A stretch of DNA of 64,000 nt from an uncultured Ruminococcus sp. (GCA_902762785.1 CACWPL010000001.1:124001-188000); one strand, 5' to 3'. Numbered from the stretch's first letter, positions 54,154 to 62,943 are shown. Notes: generated by a model from the sequence alone, not told the origin. Program-made: numbers and translations.

Positions 54154-56187
54154 ATGAGACGAACGATGGGGATCCTGCTCACAGGCCTGATGGCTGCGGC
54201 GGTCGGCGCGCTCCATGCCCATGCCGAGGCGCCGCACACCTATGAACGAACGGAGGACTTGCCTGCACAGACCGGCGCGGTCACGGTCGGCGACGAGGCG
54301 GAGGAGGAGGCGCTGCAATACCGCGACATCCCGATGACCGCCTTTACCGTCTCCGGCCTCTCCCCTTCTGCGGACACCGACCTTGACTATACCGACGTGT
54401 GGTACAGCGAGTGGGACGACTGCCGCTACCTCTTCCTCCCCGCGACCGCGGACCGCACCGCGCTCACCATCACCTATGATGCGGACGATACGCTCTATCT
54501 CGACGGACAGGCGATCGTGTCCGGCGAGCCGACCGACCTGCTGGCGGAGGCGGACATCTTCTATCTCGCCGTCGGGGAGACGGACTGCGGTGCGCTCCGG
54601 ATCATGCAGTCCGACCATGGCGTCATCTACCTGACCACCTCCCATGGCGGCACGGACGCGCTCGATGCGAATCGCTTCCTCGTGGAGACCGGCGCCGCCC
54701 TGATGCTCGACGCCGACGGCGGCATCGTCTATGACGGCGAGCTCGAGAAGTTCACCGCGCGCGGCAATTCCTCCTGGGACTACAGCCAAAAGAAGTCCTA
54801 CAACATCAAGCTCCCCCAAAAGGAGGATCTCTACGGCCTGGGCAAGGCGAAGAAATGGGCGCTGGTGGCGAATTACCTCGACCACTCCATGCTGCGCAAC
54901 AAGCTGACGGAGGAGATGTGCAAGGCGGCGGGGATGGCGTATGTCATGGACTCCACGTTCGTCGACTTTTATGCGGACGGGTCGTACCGGGGGACGTACC
55001 AGCTCTCTGAACGGGTGCAGATCCAGAAGGAGCGCGTCAACATCCGTGACCTCGAGGAAAAGACCGAGGACAAGAACGCCGATGACCTCGACACCTATCC
55101 GCAGGCGGTCGTCGGCGCGGACAGCCCCCTGGACTATGTCGAGGATTCCTATAAATACTACGAGATCCCGAACGACCCGGCGGACATCACGGGCGGCTAT
55201 CTCCTGCAATTCCAGCAGTGGAACCGTTATCCCGGCAAGGCCTCGAGCGGGTTCGTGACATCGCGGGGACAGGCGATCGAGCTGGACGGCCCAGAGTATG
55301 CCTCCAAGGCGCAGGTCGAGTATATCCGCAGCTTCGTGCAGGATGCCGAGGACGCGATCTATTCGGAGACCGGCTGCAACGCGAAAGGCAAGCATTACAG
55401 CGACTACATCGACGTGGACAGCCTGATCCTCTCCTACCTTGTGCAGGAGATCTCCCTGAACGTCGACGGCACGTTCACGAGCTTCTATCTTTGGAAGGAT
55501 TCGGACAAGAAGGGAGACGGCAAGCTGCATTTCGGCCCCGCATGGGACTTTGACCTGGCCTATGGGAACTTTGCGGCGTCGCGGTCGAATTCCGACGGGC
55601 AGATCGGCCATTCGATGGTCGCGACCCGCCTGTTCATCGCCTATTTCCCGATCAGCGGCTATCTGGAGAGCGGCCGTCCCACGGTGGGCGTGAGCTGGAT
55701 CGGGCAGCTCTACAAGCAGGAGGGATTCGAGGCGCGGGTCGCGGCGCTCTATTACGAACGATTCGAGCCCTTCCTCTACACGCTGACGCAGGGCGAGACG
55801 CCGTATCTGACCCAGATGGCCGCGGCGCTGCGTCCCTCCGCGGAGATGAGCAACGCGCGCTGGCACACCTACGGCGGCGCGAAGTATACGGTCTTCGGCG
55901 GCTCGAGCGGGGCGGACTACATGGGATCGGCCGAGCTCGTCCGACAGTTCATCGAGCGGCGGAAGAACGGGCTCGAGGCGCTATGGCACCCGCTCGTCAT
56001 GCGCCCGGGCGATGTCGATGCGAACGGCGTGTTCGACATCGCGGACGTGATCGTGCTGCAAAAGTGGCTCCACGCCGTCCCGGACACGCACCTCGCGATC
56101 TGGCAGGCCGCCGACCTCGACGAGGACGGCCGTCTCGACGCCTTCGACCTCTCCCGGATGAAGCGGACGCTGACCGCAGGGGAGTGA
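54154..56187 (+). CDS. Secreted CotH-like protein with C-terminal dockerin
   Basis: A 677-residue exported protein. Signal peptide at about 1-24 (basic RRT, hydrophobic GILLTGLMAAAVGAL, AHA cleavage). The CotH kinase-like domain spans about 150-560, with FTARGNSSWDYSQKKSYNIK, GTYQLSERVQI and GPAWDFDLAYGNF. The last 59 residues (619-677) are a type I dockerin with two calcium repeats (DVDANGVFDIADVIVLQKWL and DLDEDGRLDAFDLSRMKRTL). It should attach to a cohesin on a cellulosome scaffold. The ATG follows GGAGGTGAG. Confidence 0.9.
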   Translation: MRRTMGILLTGLMAAAVGALHAHAEAPHTYERTEDLPAQTGAVTVGDEAEEEALQYRDIPMTAFTVSGLSPSADTDLDYTDVWYSEWDDCRYLFLPATADRTALTITYDADDTLYLDGQAIVSGEPTDLLAEADIFYLAVGETDCGALRIMQSDHGVIYLTTSHGGTDALDANRFLVETGAALMLDADGGIVYDGELEKFTARGNSSWDYSQKKSYNIKLPQKEDLYGLGKAKKWALVANYLDHSMLRNKLTEEMCKAAGMAYVMDSTFVDFYADGSYRGTYQLSERVQIQKERVNIRDLEEKTEDKNADDLDTYPQAVVGADSPLDYVEDSYKYYEIPNDPADITGGYLLQFQQWNRYPGKASSGFVTSRGQAIELDGPEYASKAQVEYIRSFVQDAEDAIYSETGCNAKGKHYSDYIDVDSLILSYLVQEISLNVDGTFTSFYLWKDSDKKGDGKLHFGPAWDFDLAYGNFAASRSNSDGQIGHSMVATRLFIAYFPISGYLESGRPTVGVSWIGQLYKQEGFEARVAALYYERFEPFLYTLTQGETPYLTQMAAALRPSAEMSNARWHTYGGAKYTVFGGSSGADYMGSAELVRQFIERRKNGLEALWHPLVMRPGDVDANGVFDIADVIVLQKWLHAVPDTHLAIWQAADLDEDGRLDAFDLSRMKRTLTAGE

Positions 56188-56217
56188 ACTGGTTTTGCTG
56201 TATTATTTAAATGTAGG

Positions 56218-56251
56218 AAGACCGCCGGACGGGATGTCAGGCGGTCTTTTT
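56218..56251 (+). terminator. Terminator of CotH-dockerin gene
   Basis: AGACCGCC (56219-56226) pairs with GGCGGTCT (56240-56247), followed by TTTT. Confidence 0.85.
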
Positions 56252-56431
56252 GCGTGCGTATGCTTATGACAGTGCCCGGCTCGGTCCAGTGGATGTCCTT
56301 CCGGATCCCTTCATGATAGCATGGTCTCCTGTCGATGCTGCTCCGTCAGCACGTCTGCACACCAAAAAACGCCGATATAACGTACATCCTATAAAAATAC
56401 ACATCTCCCCGAAAAAATATGAAAAAACCCC
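56252..56431. other. Intergenic region before cysK
   Basis: About 180 bases, AT-rich toward cysK. I see no gene, RNA or repeat; the leader between the cysK promoter and start is a further 140 bases without a recognisable riboswitch. Confidence 0.5.
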
Positions 56432-56460
56432 TTGACAAACCCGATCAAACGTGCTATACT
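56432..56460 (+). promoter_or_regulatory. cysK promoter
   Basis: TTGACA (56432-56437), 17-base spacer, TATACT (56455-56460). The 140-base leader is unusually long for this window. Confidence 0.82.
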
Positions 56461-56603
56461 TAAAACATACAATACAGATAGGCGATAAGAGAAAACTAGG
56501 CGAAACACCTGACGCCGTCCCGACTGTCGCCCCTCTGCAAAAACGAGCGCACCGCGCATCGCATACGGGCAGGACGCCCGATCCTCGAAAGGAGATCATG
56601 ACC

Positions 56604-57533
56604 ATGAGCAACATCTACAAGAACGTGACCGAGCTCGTCGGCGGCACCCCGCTGCTGGAGCTGACGAACATCGAGAAGGAGGAGCAGCTCGAGGCGACGC
56701 TCCTCGGTAAGCTGGAGTATTTCAACCCCGCCGGCAGCGTCAAGGACCGCATCGCCAAGGCGATGATCGACGACGCGGAGGCGCGCGGCGTGCTGAAGCC
56801 GGGCGCGGTCATCATCGAGCCGACCTCGGGCAATACCGGCATCGGCCTGTCCGCAGTGGCGGCGGCGCGCGGGTATCGCATCATCATCACCATGCCGGAG
56901 ACGATGAGCGTGGAGCGCCGCAACCTGATGAAGGCCTACGGTGCCGAGCTGGTGCTGACGGATGGCTCCAAGGGCATGAAGGGCGCGATCGCCAAGGCGC
57001 AGGAGCTGGCCGCGGAGCTGCCGAACAGCTTCATCCCGTCGCAGTTCACGAACCCCGCGAATCCCGCGACCCATGAGGCGACCACGGGCGTGGAGATCTG
57101 GAACGACACGGACGGCAAGGTCGACATCTTCGTCGCCGGCGTCGGCACGGGCGGCACGCTCTCGGGCGTGGGCGCGTATCTGAAGAAGCAGAACAAGGAC
57201 GTCAAGGTCGTGGCAGTCGAGCCGAAGGGCTCGCCGGTGCTGAGCGAGGGCAAGGCAGGCCCGCACAAGATCCAGGGCATCGGTGCCGGCTTCGTCCCGG
57301 ACACGCTGAACACGGACATCTATGACGAGGTCATCACGGTCGAGAACGAGGATGCGTTCGCAGCAGGCCGCAGCGTGGCACGCCGCGAGGGCGTGCTGGT
57401 GGGCATCTCGTCCGGCGCGGCGGTATGGGCGGCCATCCAGCTCGCGAAGCGTCCGGAGAACAAGGGCAAGACCATCGTCGCCCTCCTGCCCGACACCGGC
57501 GAGCGCTATCTCTCCACGCCGATGTTTGAATAA
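56604..57533 (+). CDS. cysK: Cysteine synthase (O-acetylserine sulfhydrylase)
   Basis: CysK makes cysteine from O-acetylserine and sulfide with pyridoxal phosphate. The 309 residues include [10 protein letters not shown], the PLP lysine in [21 protein letters not shown], the phosphate loop GTGGT and a C-terminal [12 protein letters not shown]. The ATG at 56604 is preferred over one at 56598 because of its spacing from GGAG. It has its own promoter. Confidence 0.96.
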   Translation: MSNIYKNVTELVGGTPLLELTNIEKEEQLEATLLGKLEYFNPAGSVKDRIAKAMIDDAEARGVLKPGAVIIEPTSGNTGIGLSAVAAARGYRIIITMPETMSVERRNLMKAYGAELVLTDGSKGMKGAIAKAQELAAELPNSFIPSQFTNPANPATHEATTGVEIWNDTDGKVDIFVAGVGTGGTLSGVGAYLKKQNKDVKVVAVEPKGSPVLSEGKAGPHKIQGIGAGFVPDTLNTDIYDEVITVENEDAFAAGRSVARREGVLVGISSGAAVWAAIQLAKRPENKGKTIVALLPDTGERYLSTPMFE

Positions 57534-57547
57534 GTCCTCAAAGACGA

Positions 57548-57776
57548 GCGCCCCTCTCGATGTGAGAGGGGCGCAGCTTGTCGAAAAACCTCACTTTTAC
57601 GATTTGACGCTTGTTGATACCGCCGCCGTAAGGCGGCGGAAAAAGCGGCGGCGGCCCGCAGGGCCGCCATTTTCTCCCCCCGCCCCTGGGGGCGGGGGGC
57701 AGGGGGGGGGGGAGAAGCCGCCTAGAAAAACGACTTTTTTGACAGACTGGCGCCCCTCTCGATGTGAGAGGGGCGC
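57548..57776. repeat. Intergenic element bounded by a repeated palindrome
   Basis: A 27-base palindrome (GCGCCCCTCTC, GATGT, GAGAGGGGCGC) occurs exactly at 57548-57574 and again at 57750-57776. Just inside, the two ends are imperfect inverted repeats (CTTGTCGAAAAA at left; TCTGTCAAAAAA on the opposite strand at right). The interior has stacked GC-rich hairpins (GCCGCC/GGCGGC, CCGCCCCTGGGGGCGG) and a run of ten G. This looks like a MITE- or REP-type insertion. Confidence 0.8.
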
Positions 57777-57852
57777 TTTTCGTGGGCTGCGGCATCTCCA
57801 CGGTGGAGAAGTGGAAAGTGTGCCATCCTTCGATGCAGACGTTGATGCCCCG

Positions 57853-58392
57853 TCACTCCACCTGACGGCCGAGGAACTGGGCGGCGGCGGTGACGAGGGA
57901 GCGCTGGAGCTCGGTGGCGGACTGCTTGTGGTCGCTGGAGAGGAACGCGACCGCGCCGGTGACGTCGCCGGCGGAGAGGATGGGACTGGCCGCAAGGGAC
58001 GGCTGGGACATGCCCTCGACCGGACAGAGCGTCTCGCCGTTCCCGTCGGAGAAATACTGTCGGCGCTGCTCCATGAGCTCCTCGAGCTCGGGGGAGACGC
58101 GGCGTTCCTGGAACTCGCGCTTGGTGACGCCGGAGGTGGCGACGACATGGTCCCGGTCGAACACGACCACGGGACACCCGGCGAGTCCACGCATGATGTC
58201 GGCGACCTGCGCGGCGTTCTCGCTGAGCTCGCCGATGGCGGAATATTTCTTGAAGATGACCTCACCGTCACTGTTTGTGTAGATCTCGAGCGGGTCGCCC
58301 TCCCTGATCCTCATGGTCCGTCTGATCTCCTTAGGGATGACGACGCGGCCGAGGTCGTCGATGCGTCTGACGATTCCTGTTGCTTTCATCAT
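57853..58392 (-). CDS. spoVT: Stage V sporulation transcription factor SpoVT
   Basis: SpoVT is an AbrB-type regulator that tunes forespore-specific genes. The 179 residues have the N-terminal swapped-hairpin domain (MKATGIVRRIDDLGRVVIPK) and a C-terminal GAF-like domain (VVVFDRDHVVATSG, AVAFLSSDHKQ). Length matches Bacillus SpoVT. The ATG at 58392 follows AAAGGAG; a second ATG is the next codon. Confidence 0.94.
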   Translation of the reverse strand: MMKATGIVRRIDDLGRVVIPKEIRRTMRIREGDPLEIYTNSDGEVIFKKYSAIGELSENAAQVADIMRGLAGCPVVVFDRDHVVATSGVTKREFQERRVSPELEELMEQRRQYFSDGNGETLCPVEGMSQPSLAASPILSAGDVTGAVAFLSSDHKQSATELQRSLVTAAAQFLGRQVE

Positions 58393-58435
58393 GGAAAACT
58401 CCTTTCCTGTTGGGATATGCAGTACGCTGCGTGGG

Positions 58436-58466
58436 TAGTATCTGCATCGGGTGGGGAAATTATGCA
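58436..58466 (-). promoter_or_regulatory. Putative forespore (sigma-G/F-like) promoter of spoVT
   Basis: On minus: TGCATA (58466-58461), 18-base spacer, GATACTA (58442-58436). The Bacillus sigma-G consensus is near TGMATA, 18 bases, CATACTA. It fits the known forespore expression of spoVT. Confidence 0.5.
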
Positions 58467-58489
58467 GGAACGTGGCGAACGAAGATGAC

Positions 58490-58531
58490 GAAAAAGACCA
58501 GGTGCGCCATTAGGTACACCTGGTCTTTTTC
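58490..58531. terminator. Bidirectional terminator
   Basis: GAAAAAGACCAGGTG (58490-58504) and CACCTGGTCTTTTTC (58517-58531) form a perfect 15-base stem with T-runs on both strands. It most likely ends the small ORF transcript on minus. Confidence 0.82.
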
Positions 58532-58555
58532 GCAGAGATCCCTCCGGCAGCGCTG

Positions 58556-58732
58556 TCAGGAGCTGCTTGCCGCAAGCGTCGGCCGCCCCTGATCGGTGAA
58601 GCCCAGTAGACGGCACAGCACCTCCGCCGAAAGGCCGGACAGATCAGGCTTCTTCTCCTGCATGATAGTAAGATACCGGTCGAATGCACTGGTCTGGATG
58701 TCCTTCATGTCAGCACGGTCGGAGGTCCGCAA
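58556..58732 (-). CDS. Small ORF of unknown function (start uncertain)
   Basis: An open frame ending at 58556 whose last 50 or so residues (MKDIQTSAFDRYLTIMQEKK, then DLSGLSAEVLCRLLGFTDQG) look like a real helical protein. A consensus promoter lies inside the longer open frame (58779-58807), so the gene should start after about 58771: a TTG at 58732 or the ATG at 58708 are the choices, neither with a strong ribosome-binding site. It may be a gene remnant. A terminator follows at 58490-58531. Confidence 0.4.
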   Translation of the reverse strand: MRTSDRADMKDIQTSAFDRYLTIMQEKKPDLSGLSAEVLCRLLGFTDQGRPTLAASSS

Positions 58733-58778
58733 CTCGTCCTGGATCTTCTTGCGGAACGCTTCAAAGCTGTAGACCTCT

Positions 58779-58807
58779 ATTATACGAGATCTATTAGGAT
58801 CTGTCAA
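58779..58807 (-). promoter_or_regulatory. Promoter of the small ORF
   Basis: On minus: TTGACA (58807-58802), 17-base spacer, TATAAT (58784-58779). A perfect consensus promoter facing the small ORF. Confidence 0.8.
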
Positions 58808-58911
58808 GATGAAAGTCTTATAAAATGATATTTGAGTCTGATGAAATTCGCATAGATCAGGAAGAAGTCGAAAGAAATGCGTTTTTGTGACTTCTTTTTC
58901 AGATAACAAAG

Positions 58912-58940
58912 AGCCGTGCAGTTTGAGGGCTGCACGGCTT
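58912..58940 (-). terminator. Terminator of the RecQ/DprA/SEC-C cassette
   Basis: On minus AGCCGTGCAG pairs with CTGCACGGCT around a short loop, followed by CTTTGTTAT. It lies 12 bases after the SEC-C gene stop. Confidence 0.75.
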
Positions 58941-58951
58941 GATCTGTGCTT

Positions 58952-59896
58952 TTATTTCTTCCCACAGCATCGCTTATACTTCTTCCCGCTCCCGCAGGGA
59001 CACAGTCCGTTCTTGCTCGGTGTTTTTTCGGAGATGCCGCCCTGCTGTTCCAGCTCTGCAAGAAGCATCCCGCGCACGTCATCGCTAAGAGTATCCTTCT
59101 GCATGACCCTCTGCATCCATTCCTTTGCATCCAGCGTGCTGTCGGAGAGAGCCGGCCTGAAGATGATCGATCTCGGTCTTCCGTCCCCCTCTCGTTGATG
59201 CAGCTCCTCCGGCGTAAAGCCGCGGTTATACGGAACACGAGTGGTGTTGTTCAGATCCTTTATCAGTCTTCCGAGCTGCTGTGCCTCCTTGAGCGTCATA
59301 GGGATCTGCATCCGTTCAAGATCGTCAAAAACAGCTTGGATGGGGTTTGAGCCCTCACAGCGAACGACAAGGATCGTTTCAAGCAGCAGCTCCTCTGCAT
59401 CCTTGCGGCTCCGGTGCAGCACCGTTTGAAAAAACTGCCGCAATGCCTTTGTGGCGGACGTTTCCTCATAATAATCCTCGTCGGCATATTTCAGAAGGTC
59501 TTTCATATCCGGGATGTAGAGCGGCTTCCCCTGCTGTGCCTCCAGCACCTCGTCATAGCCTTCAAAGCCAGATATGACGAGCGCTTCATGGATCAGCTCC
59601 CGGTCGATCGGCTCGACAGGTCTGCCGTCTGTGTAGATCTCGTCCTCTGCCAGGATATGATAGAAGTGCTCCTCATGACGCATGATCTCGGCGAAGGCAA
59701 GGAACCCCTCTTCCGTGACGGCCTCGCCCATCTGATGCAGGATCGCCAGCAGATCTCGCAGCGTGATGATTCCGTACAGGTTCGCGGCAGCGTCAAAGAT
59801 CTGCCGATATTTGTCGAGCTGTGCATCGTTCCAGTTCAGCTTACGATACATGCGCATCAAGGTACGTTCGGCGTACATTCTGGGAAATGGTCTCAT
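58952..59896 (-). CDS. SEC-C motif protein of unknown function
   Basis: A 314-residue soluble, mainly helical protein with a C-terminal SEC-C zinc motif, CPCGSGKKYKRCC at 299-311 (the SecA-tail type zinc-binding module). The rest (RMYRKLNWNDAQLDKYRQIF, LRDLLAILHQMGEAVTEEGF) is not recognised. The ATG at 59896 follows AAGGAGGAC and sits 42 bases after the DprA-like gene. SEC-C modules often occur as adaptors in nucleic-acid and defence loci; a role with its two neighbours is inference. Confidence 0.75.
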   Translation of the reverse strand: MRPFPRMYAERTLMRMYRKLNWNDAQLDKYRQIFDAAANLYGIITLRDLLAILHQMGEAVTEEGFLAFAEIMRHEEHFYHILAEDEIYTDGRPVEPIDRELIHEALVISGFEGYDEVLEAQQGKPLYIPDMKDLLKYADEDYYEETSATKALRQFFQTVLHRSRKDAEELLLETILVVRCEGSNPIQAVFDDLERMQIPMTLKEAQQLGRLIKDLNNTTRVPYNRGFTPEELHQREGDGRPRSIIFRPALSDSTLDAKEWMQRVMQKDTLSDDVRGMLLAELEQQGGISEKTPSKNGLCPCGSGKKYKRCCGKK

Positions 59897-59938
59897 GGCA
59901 AGTCCTCCTTCGGATGATGATCATTCACGGTCGTCCGA

Positions 59939-60877
59939 TCAAAGCAGCGTGAGCTGTATCGGCTCCTCCGGCTGTTCCGGGAGCTTCGTCACGTCGCCGT
60001 CCCAATTTTCGCCAATGGGGATCGCGCCGAGCTTGATGAGCGCCTGGTTGCCGCGATATTTTGGGTCATCCCAGCAGAATACCGGTGTGATCTCGTGCTT
60101 GATACAGTCCACTGCGCCGCTCCATGTGCCGCCCTTCTTGTAGTCTGCCCGCACTACCACTGTCCCGACGGACTGGGCGTAGATATAGCGGTTGCGCATC
60201 ATCGCGGAGGCGGCCGTAAATCCCAGATCCGGCTTGACAGCAGAGAGCAGCAGGAGCTGTCCGCGCTGGATCGCCGCGATGACGTCCCGGCTGCGGATGC
60301 GCTTGACCATCGAATCGGCGAGATACGAAATGACCGCGCTGCCGTTTCGGAGGGCGGTATCACCGGCGATCGTATCCACGCCCTTCGCACCGCCTGAAAC
60401 GATCGCATACCCACGCGCATCGACCTTCGAGACCGTCTGCTCTGTGAACCTCTGATCGATCTCATCGACGTTCCGGGATCCGACATATCCGACGCACTTT
60501 TTACCGGCAAGCGACAGGTCCCCAGCATAGTAAAACAGCGGCGGACAGCGCTTGCCGAGCCTTGCCTTCAGCATCTTGGGATAGCCGGCATCCGCACGGG
60601 TGACGACCGAGATGCCCATACTCTGGTATTTTTCCAGTTCAAATGTCAGATTTGCGCCCCGCCTGAGGAGCTGCCGGATGCGGCGTGTCTCCTCGGTCCC
60701 GATGGCGAGCTCTCCGAATGTACTGTCGGACATGTCGGGCAGCTCCTTTGGTTCGAGACCCGCCTGCATCAATCTGTCGGCGAGCCGCGACCATTCCGAG
60801 GGCTCCAGTGGCTTACAGTCGACATCCGCGAGCAAATGACTGCATAGCAGGAAAATGATCTCTGCATTCTGATTCAT
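59939..60877 (-). CDS. DprA/Smf-like protein
   Basis: A 312-residue protein with a DprA (DNA processing A) Rossmann fold: GYPKMLKARLGKRCPPLFYYAG, GSRN at 133-136, then RGYAIVSGGAKGVDTIAG (SGGAKGVD at 161-168) and a nucleotide-loop region. Classical DprA loads RecA onto incoming single-stranded DNA. The N-terminal 90 residues and the C-terminus differ from chromosomal DprA, so it is probably a paralogue specialised for this cassette. It overlaps the helicase gene in ATGA. Confidence 0.85.
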   Translation of the reverse strand: MNQNAEIIFLLCSHLLADVDCKPLEPSEWSRLADRLMQAGLEPKELPDMSDSTFGELAIGTEETRRIRQLLRRGANLTFELEKYQSMGISVVTRADAGYPKMLKARLGKRCPPLFYYAGDLSLAGKKCVGYVGSRNVDEIDQRFTEQTVSKVDARGYAIVSGGAKGVDTIAGDTALRNGSAVISYLADSMVKRIRSRDVIAAIQRGQLLLLSAVKPDLGFTAASAMMRNRYIYAQSVGTVVVRADYKKGGTWSGAVDCIKHEITPVFCWDDPKYRGNQALIKLGAIPIGENWDGDVTKLPEQPEEPIQLTLL

Positions 60878-62943
60878 GTCTCGTTCCCCCTATTCTCCGA
60901 GCTGTCTGCCAGTGCAAATGGGAAGACCGACTCACAGCCCGCCTGTGTGAGCAGATAGCCGCAGACCGTCATCGTCCATCGCGAGTCCACGATGTCATCC
61001 ACCAAGATGACTCGAGCCGGCATCGAGATGTCTGGGATACAGGCAAACGATCTCCATGCATTCCGGCACTGGTGATAACTATTCTCCATGTCCTTCTGCT
61101 GCCGGGTCCCATGCTTTTCCAGGAGCTGCACAAAGGGCAGTCTGAGACGCTGGGCCAACGCTTCTGCAAGATCAGCGACGATCGTACTGCGCAATGACGG
61201 GACACAGGTCACAGCAGTGATCCCGTGCGTGCGCACGACATCCCGCAGCACCGTCGCAGACTTTCCGATCAGTTCTTCACAGAATCCGGGCGGGGTCCCA
61301 TATTTCCCCTGCTTGACGAGCATCCCATAGCCGGGATCGCCGTATTTGGACAGGCAGAGCCCCTCGTGGTTCGGTACAGGGATCTTGAACACACCCGTAA
61401 AGTCCTTACTGGGGAACTGCTTTCGCGGCTCGATCGGCAGGATCAGCCGTTCGAGATACGTCTGTGCTATGCGAAGGGCATCCATGCCCGGGTGTTCCGG
61501 ATACTCCGGATAGCCAAGGCAATTCCGGCAGATCCCGCAGTCCTCGGCTGTCGTGTCATCCAGGCAATTGACCACAAAGCGGCTCAGACATCCTTGTGTA
61601 TGTACCAGTTCACGCATCTGCTGTTGTTCCCGGTAACGGACGGCCTTGATCGCCTCGTAGTGCGCCCGATCATAGCGGAACGGATGCAGGGTAGGGTAGT
61701 ATCGCGCGCCGTCTTTGACGATGATCTCCTCATTGCGCAGGAACATCAATGCCTTGTCCACACGCGCTTTCCGGATGTTGACGAGCCCTTCGACGGCTCG
61801 CCCGGTGATCCCTTCCTCTGCATGGGATAAGACCGCGTCATAGACGGCTCTCGCCTCCTGCTCGGAGGGAAAAGCAGTCTCAATGAAGTATTCTTGGATC
61901 ATCCGATCTTCCTCACCGCACATCAGGAACGTATACGCGCGGTCGATGCTTCTGCCCGCACGTCCGATCTGCTGATAGTAGGCGACGATGTTGGACGGCT
62001 GCTGGTAGTGGATGACGAAGGAGATATCGCCCTTGTCATACCCCATGCCGAGCTTGATCGTCGCAACGAGCACCTTGATCTGATTCTCCCGTAAACGCTG
62101 TTCTGCATCATTGGTCTCTGTCTGCTCCAGACCAGAATGATAGGCGACCGCTCGGATGCCGTTCTTTTGCAGAAAGTCTGCCAGATAGTCACAGTCTCGC
62201 TGTGTCAGACAGTAGATGATACCGCTTCCGGGGAGCCGCGGGACATTCTCCAGGATCCAGGCATACCGCTCCGCCGACGTGGACAAGGGCAGGATCTGGA
62301 TGGAGAGCGAGCGCCGCATCAGCTCTCCGCGAGAGATATACACATCGTCCCCCAATTGCTGCTTGAGATCGGCGATCACGCGGTCATTGGCAGTGGCAGT
62401 CGTGCCGAGTACGGGAACGGTCTTGGGCATTTGCCGGATGATACGGTACAGGCGGGTATATTCCAGCCGGAAGTCATGCCCCCAGTCGGAGATACAGTGC
62501 GCCTCGTCGATGACGAACAGCCCGATCGGGATGGAGGGCAGTGCAGCCTGCACCTCATCAGTGAACAGCGTCTCCGGCGTGATCAGGACAAGATCCAGCT
62601 CGCCTGCACGCATCGCATCGAGCTGCTCCTGTCGTCTGTCTTTGGTCGTGCTGTTCAGCACAGCACAGTGAAGACCCATCGCTTCCGCCGATGCGAGCTG
62701 ATTCTCCATCAGCACGAGCAGCGGACTGACGACCATCGTCACACCCTGCCCCTGGTCACGCAGGAGCTTCGTGCAGACAAAATACACCAGGCTCTTCCCC
62801 CAGCCAGTCTTCTGGACGACCAGCGTCCTATGGTGCGTGAGCGTCGCTTCGATGGCCTCGTACTGCCCCTCACGGAACGTCGCATCTGCGCCGTAGATCG
62901 TGCGAAGGATCTCCGAGGCTCGGGCGTGTATCATAGCGTCCAT
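60874..62943 (-). CDS. RecQ-family helicase fused to a phosphoribosyltransferase-like domain
   Basis: A 689-residue fusion. Residues 1-480 are a RecQ-type superfamily 2 helicase: motif I TGWGKS at 46-51, DEAH at 146-149, TTATA at 181-185, motif VI QIGRAGR at 325-331, and a zinc-binding set with cysteines near 452, 469, 472 and 475. Residues about 515-689 form a ComF/PRTase-like domain, with TAVTCVPSLRS at 577-587 and the PRPP-loop-like VILVDDIVDSRWT at 645-657. The ATG at 62943 follows GAGGGG. It leads the three-gene cassette. Confidence 0.88.
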   Translation of the reverse strand: MDAMIHARASEILRTIYGADATFREGQYEAIEATLTHHRTLVVQKTGWGKSLVYFVCTKLLRDQGQGVTMVVSPLLVLMENQLASAEAMGLHCAVLNSTTKDRRQEQLDAMRAGELDLVLITPETLFTDEVQAALPSIPIGLFVIDEAHCISDWGHDFRLEYTRLYRIIRQMPKTVPVLGTTATANDRVIADLKQQLGDDVYISRGELMRRSLSIQILPLSTSAERYAWILENVPRLPGSGIIYCLTQRDCDYLADFLQKNGIRAVAYHSGLEQTETNDAEQRLRENQIKVLVATIKLGMGYDKGDISFVIHYQQPSNIVAYYQQIGRAGRSIDRAYTFLMCGEEDRMIQEYFIETAFPSEQEARAVYDAVLSHAEEGITGRAVEGLVNIRKARVDKALMFLRNEEIIVKDGARYYPTLHPFRYDRAHYEAIKAVRYREQQQMRELVHTQGCLSRFVVNCLDDTTAEDCGICRNCLGYPEYPEHPGMDALRIAQTYLERLILPIEPRKQFPSKDFTGVFKIPVPNHEGLCLSKYGDPGYGMLVKQGKYGTPPGFCEELIGKSATVLRDVVRTHGITAVTCVPSLRSTIVADLAEALAQRLRLPFVQLLEKHGTRQQKDMENSYHQCRNAWRSFACIPDISMPARVILVDDIVDSRWTMTVCGYLLTQAGCESVFPFALADSSENRGNET

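Noticed and set aside
56467-56603. Riboswitch or T-box in the cysK leader
   Set aside because: No SAM aptamer, T-box sequence or specifier loop could be recognised; the leader is only noted as long.
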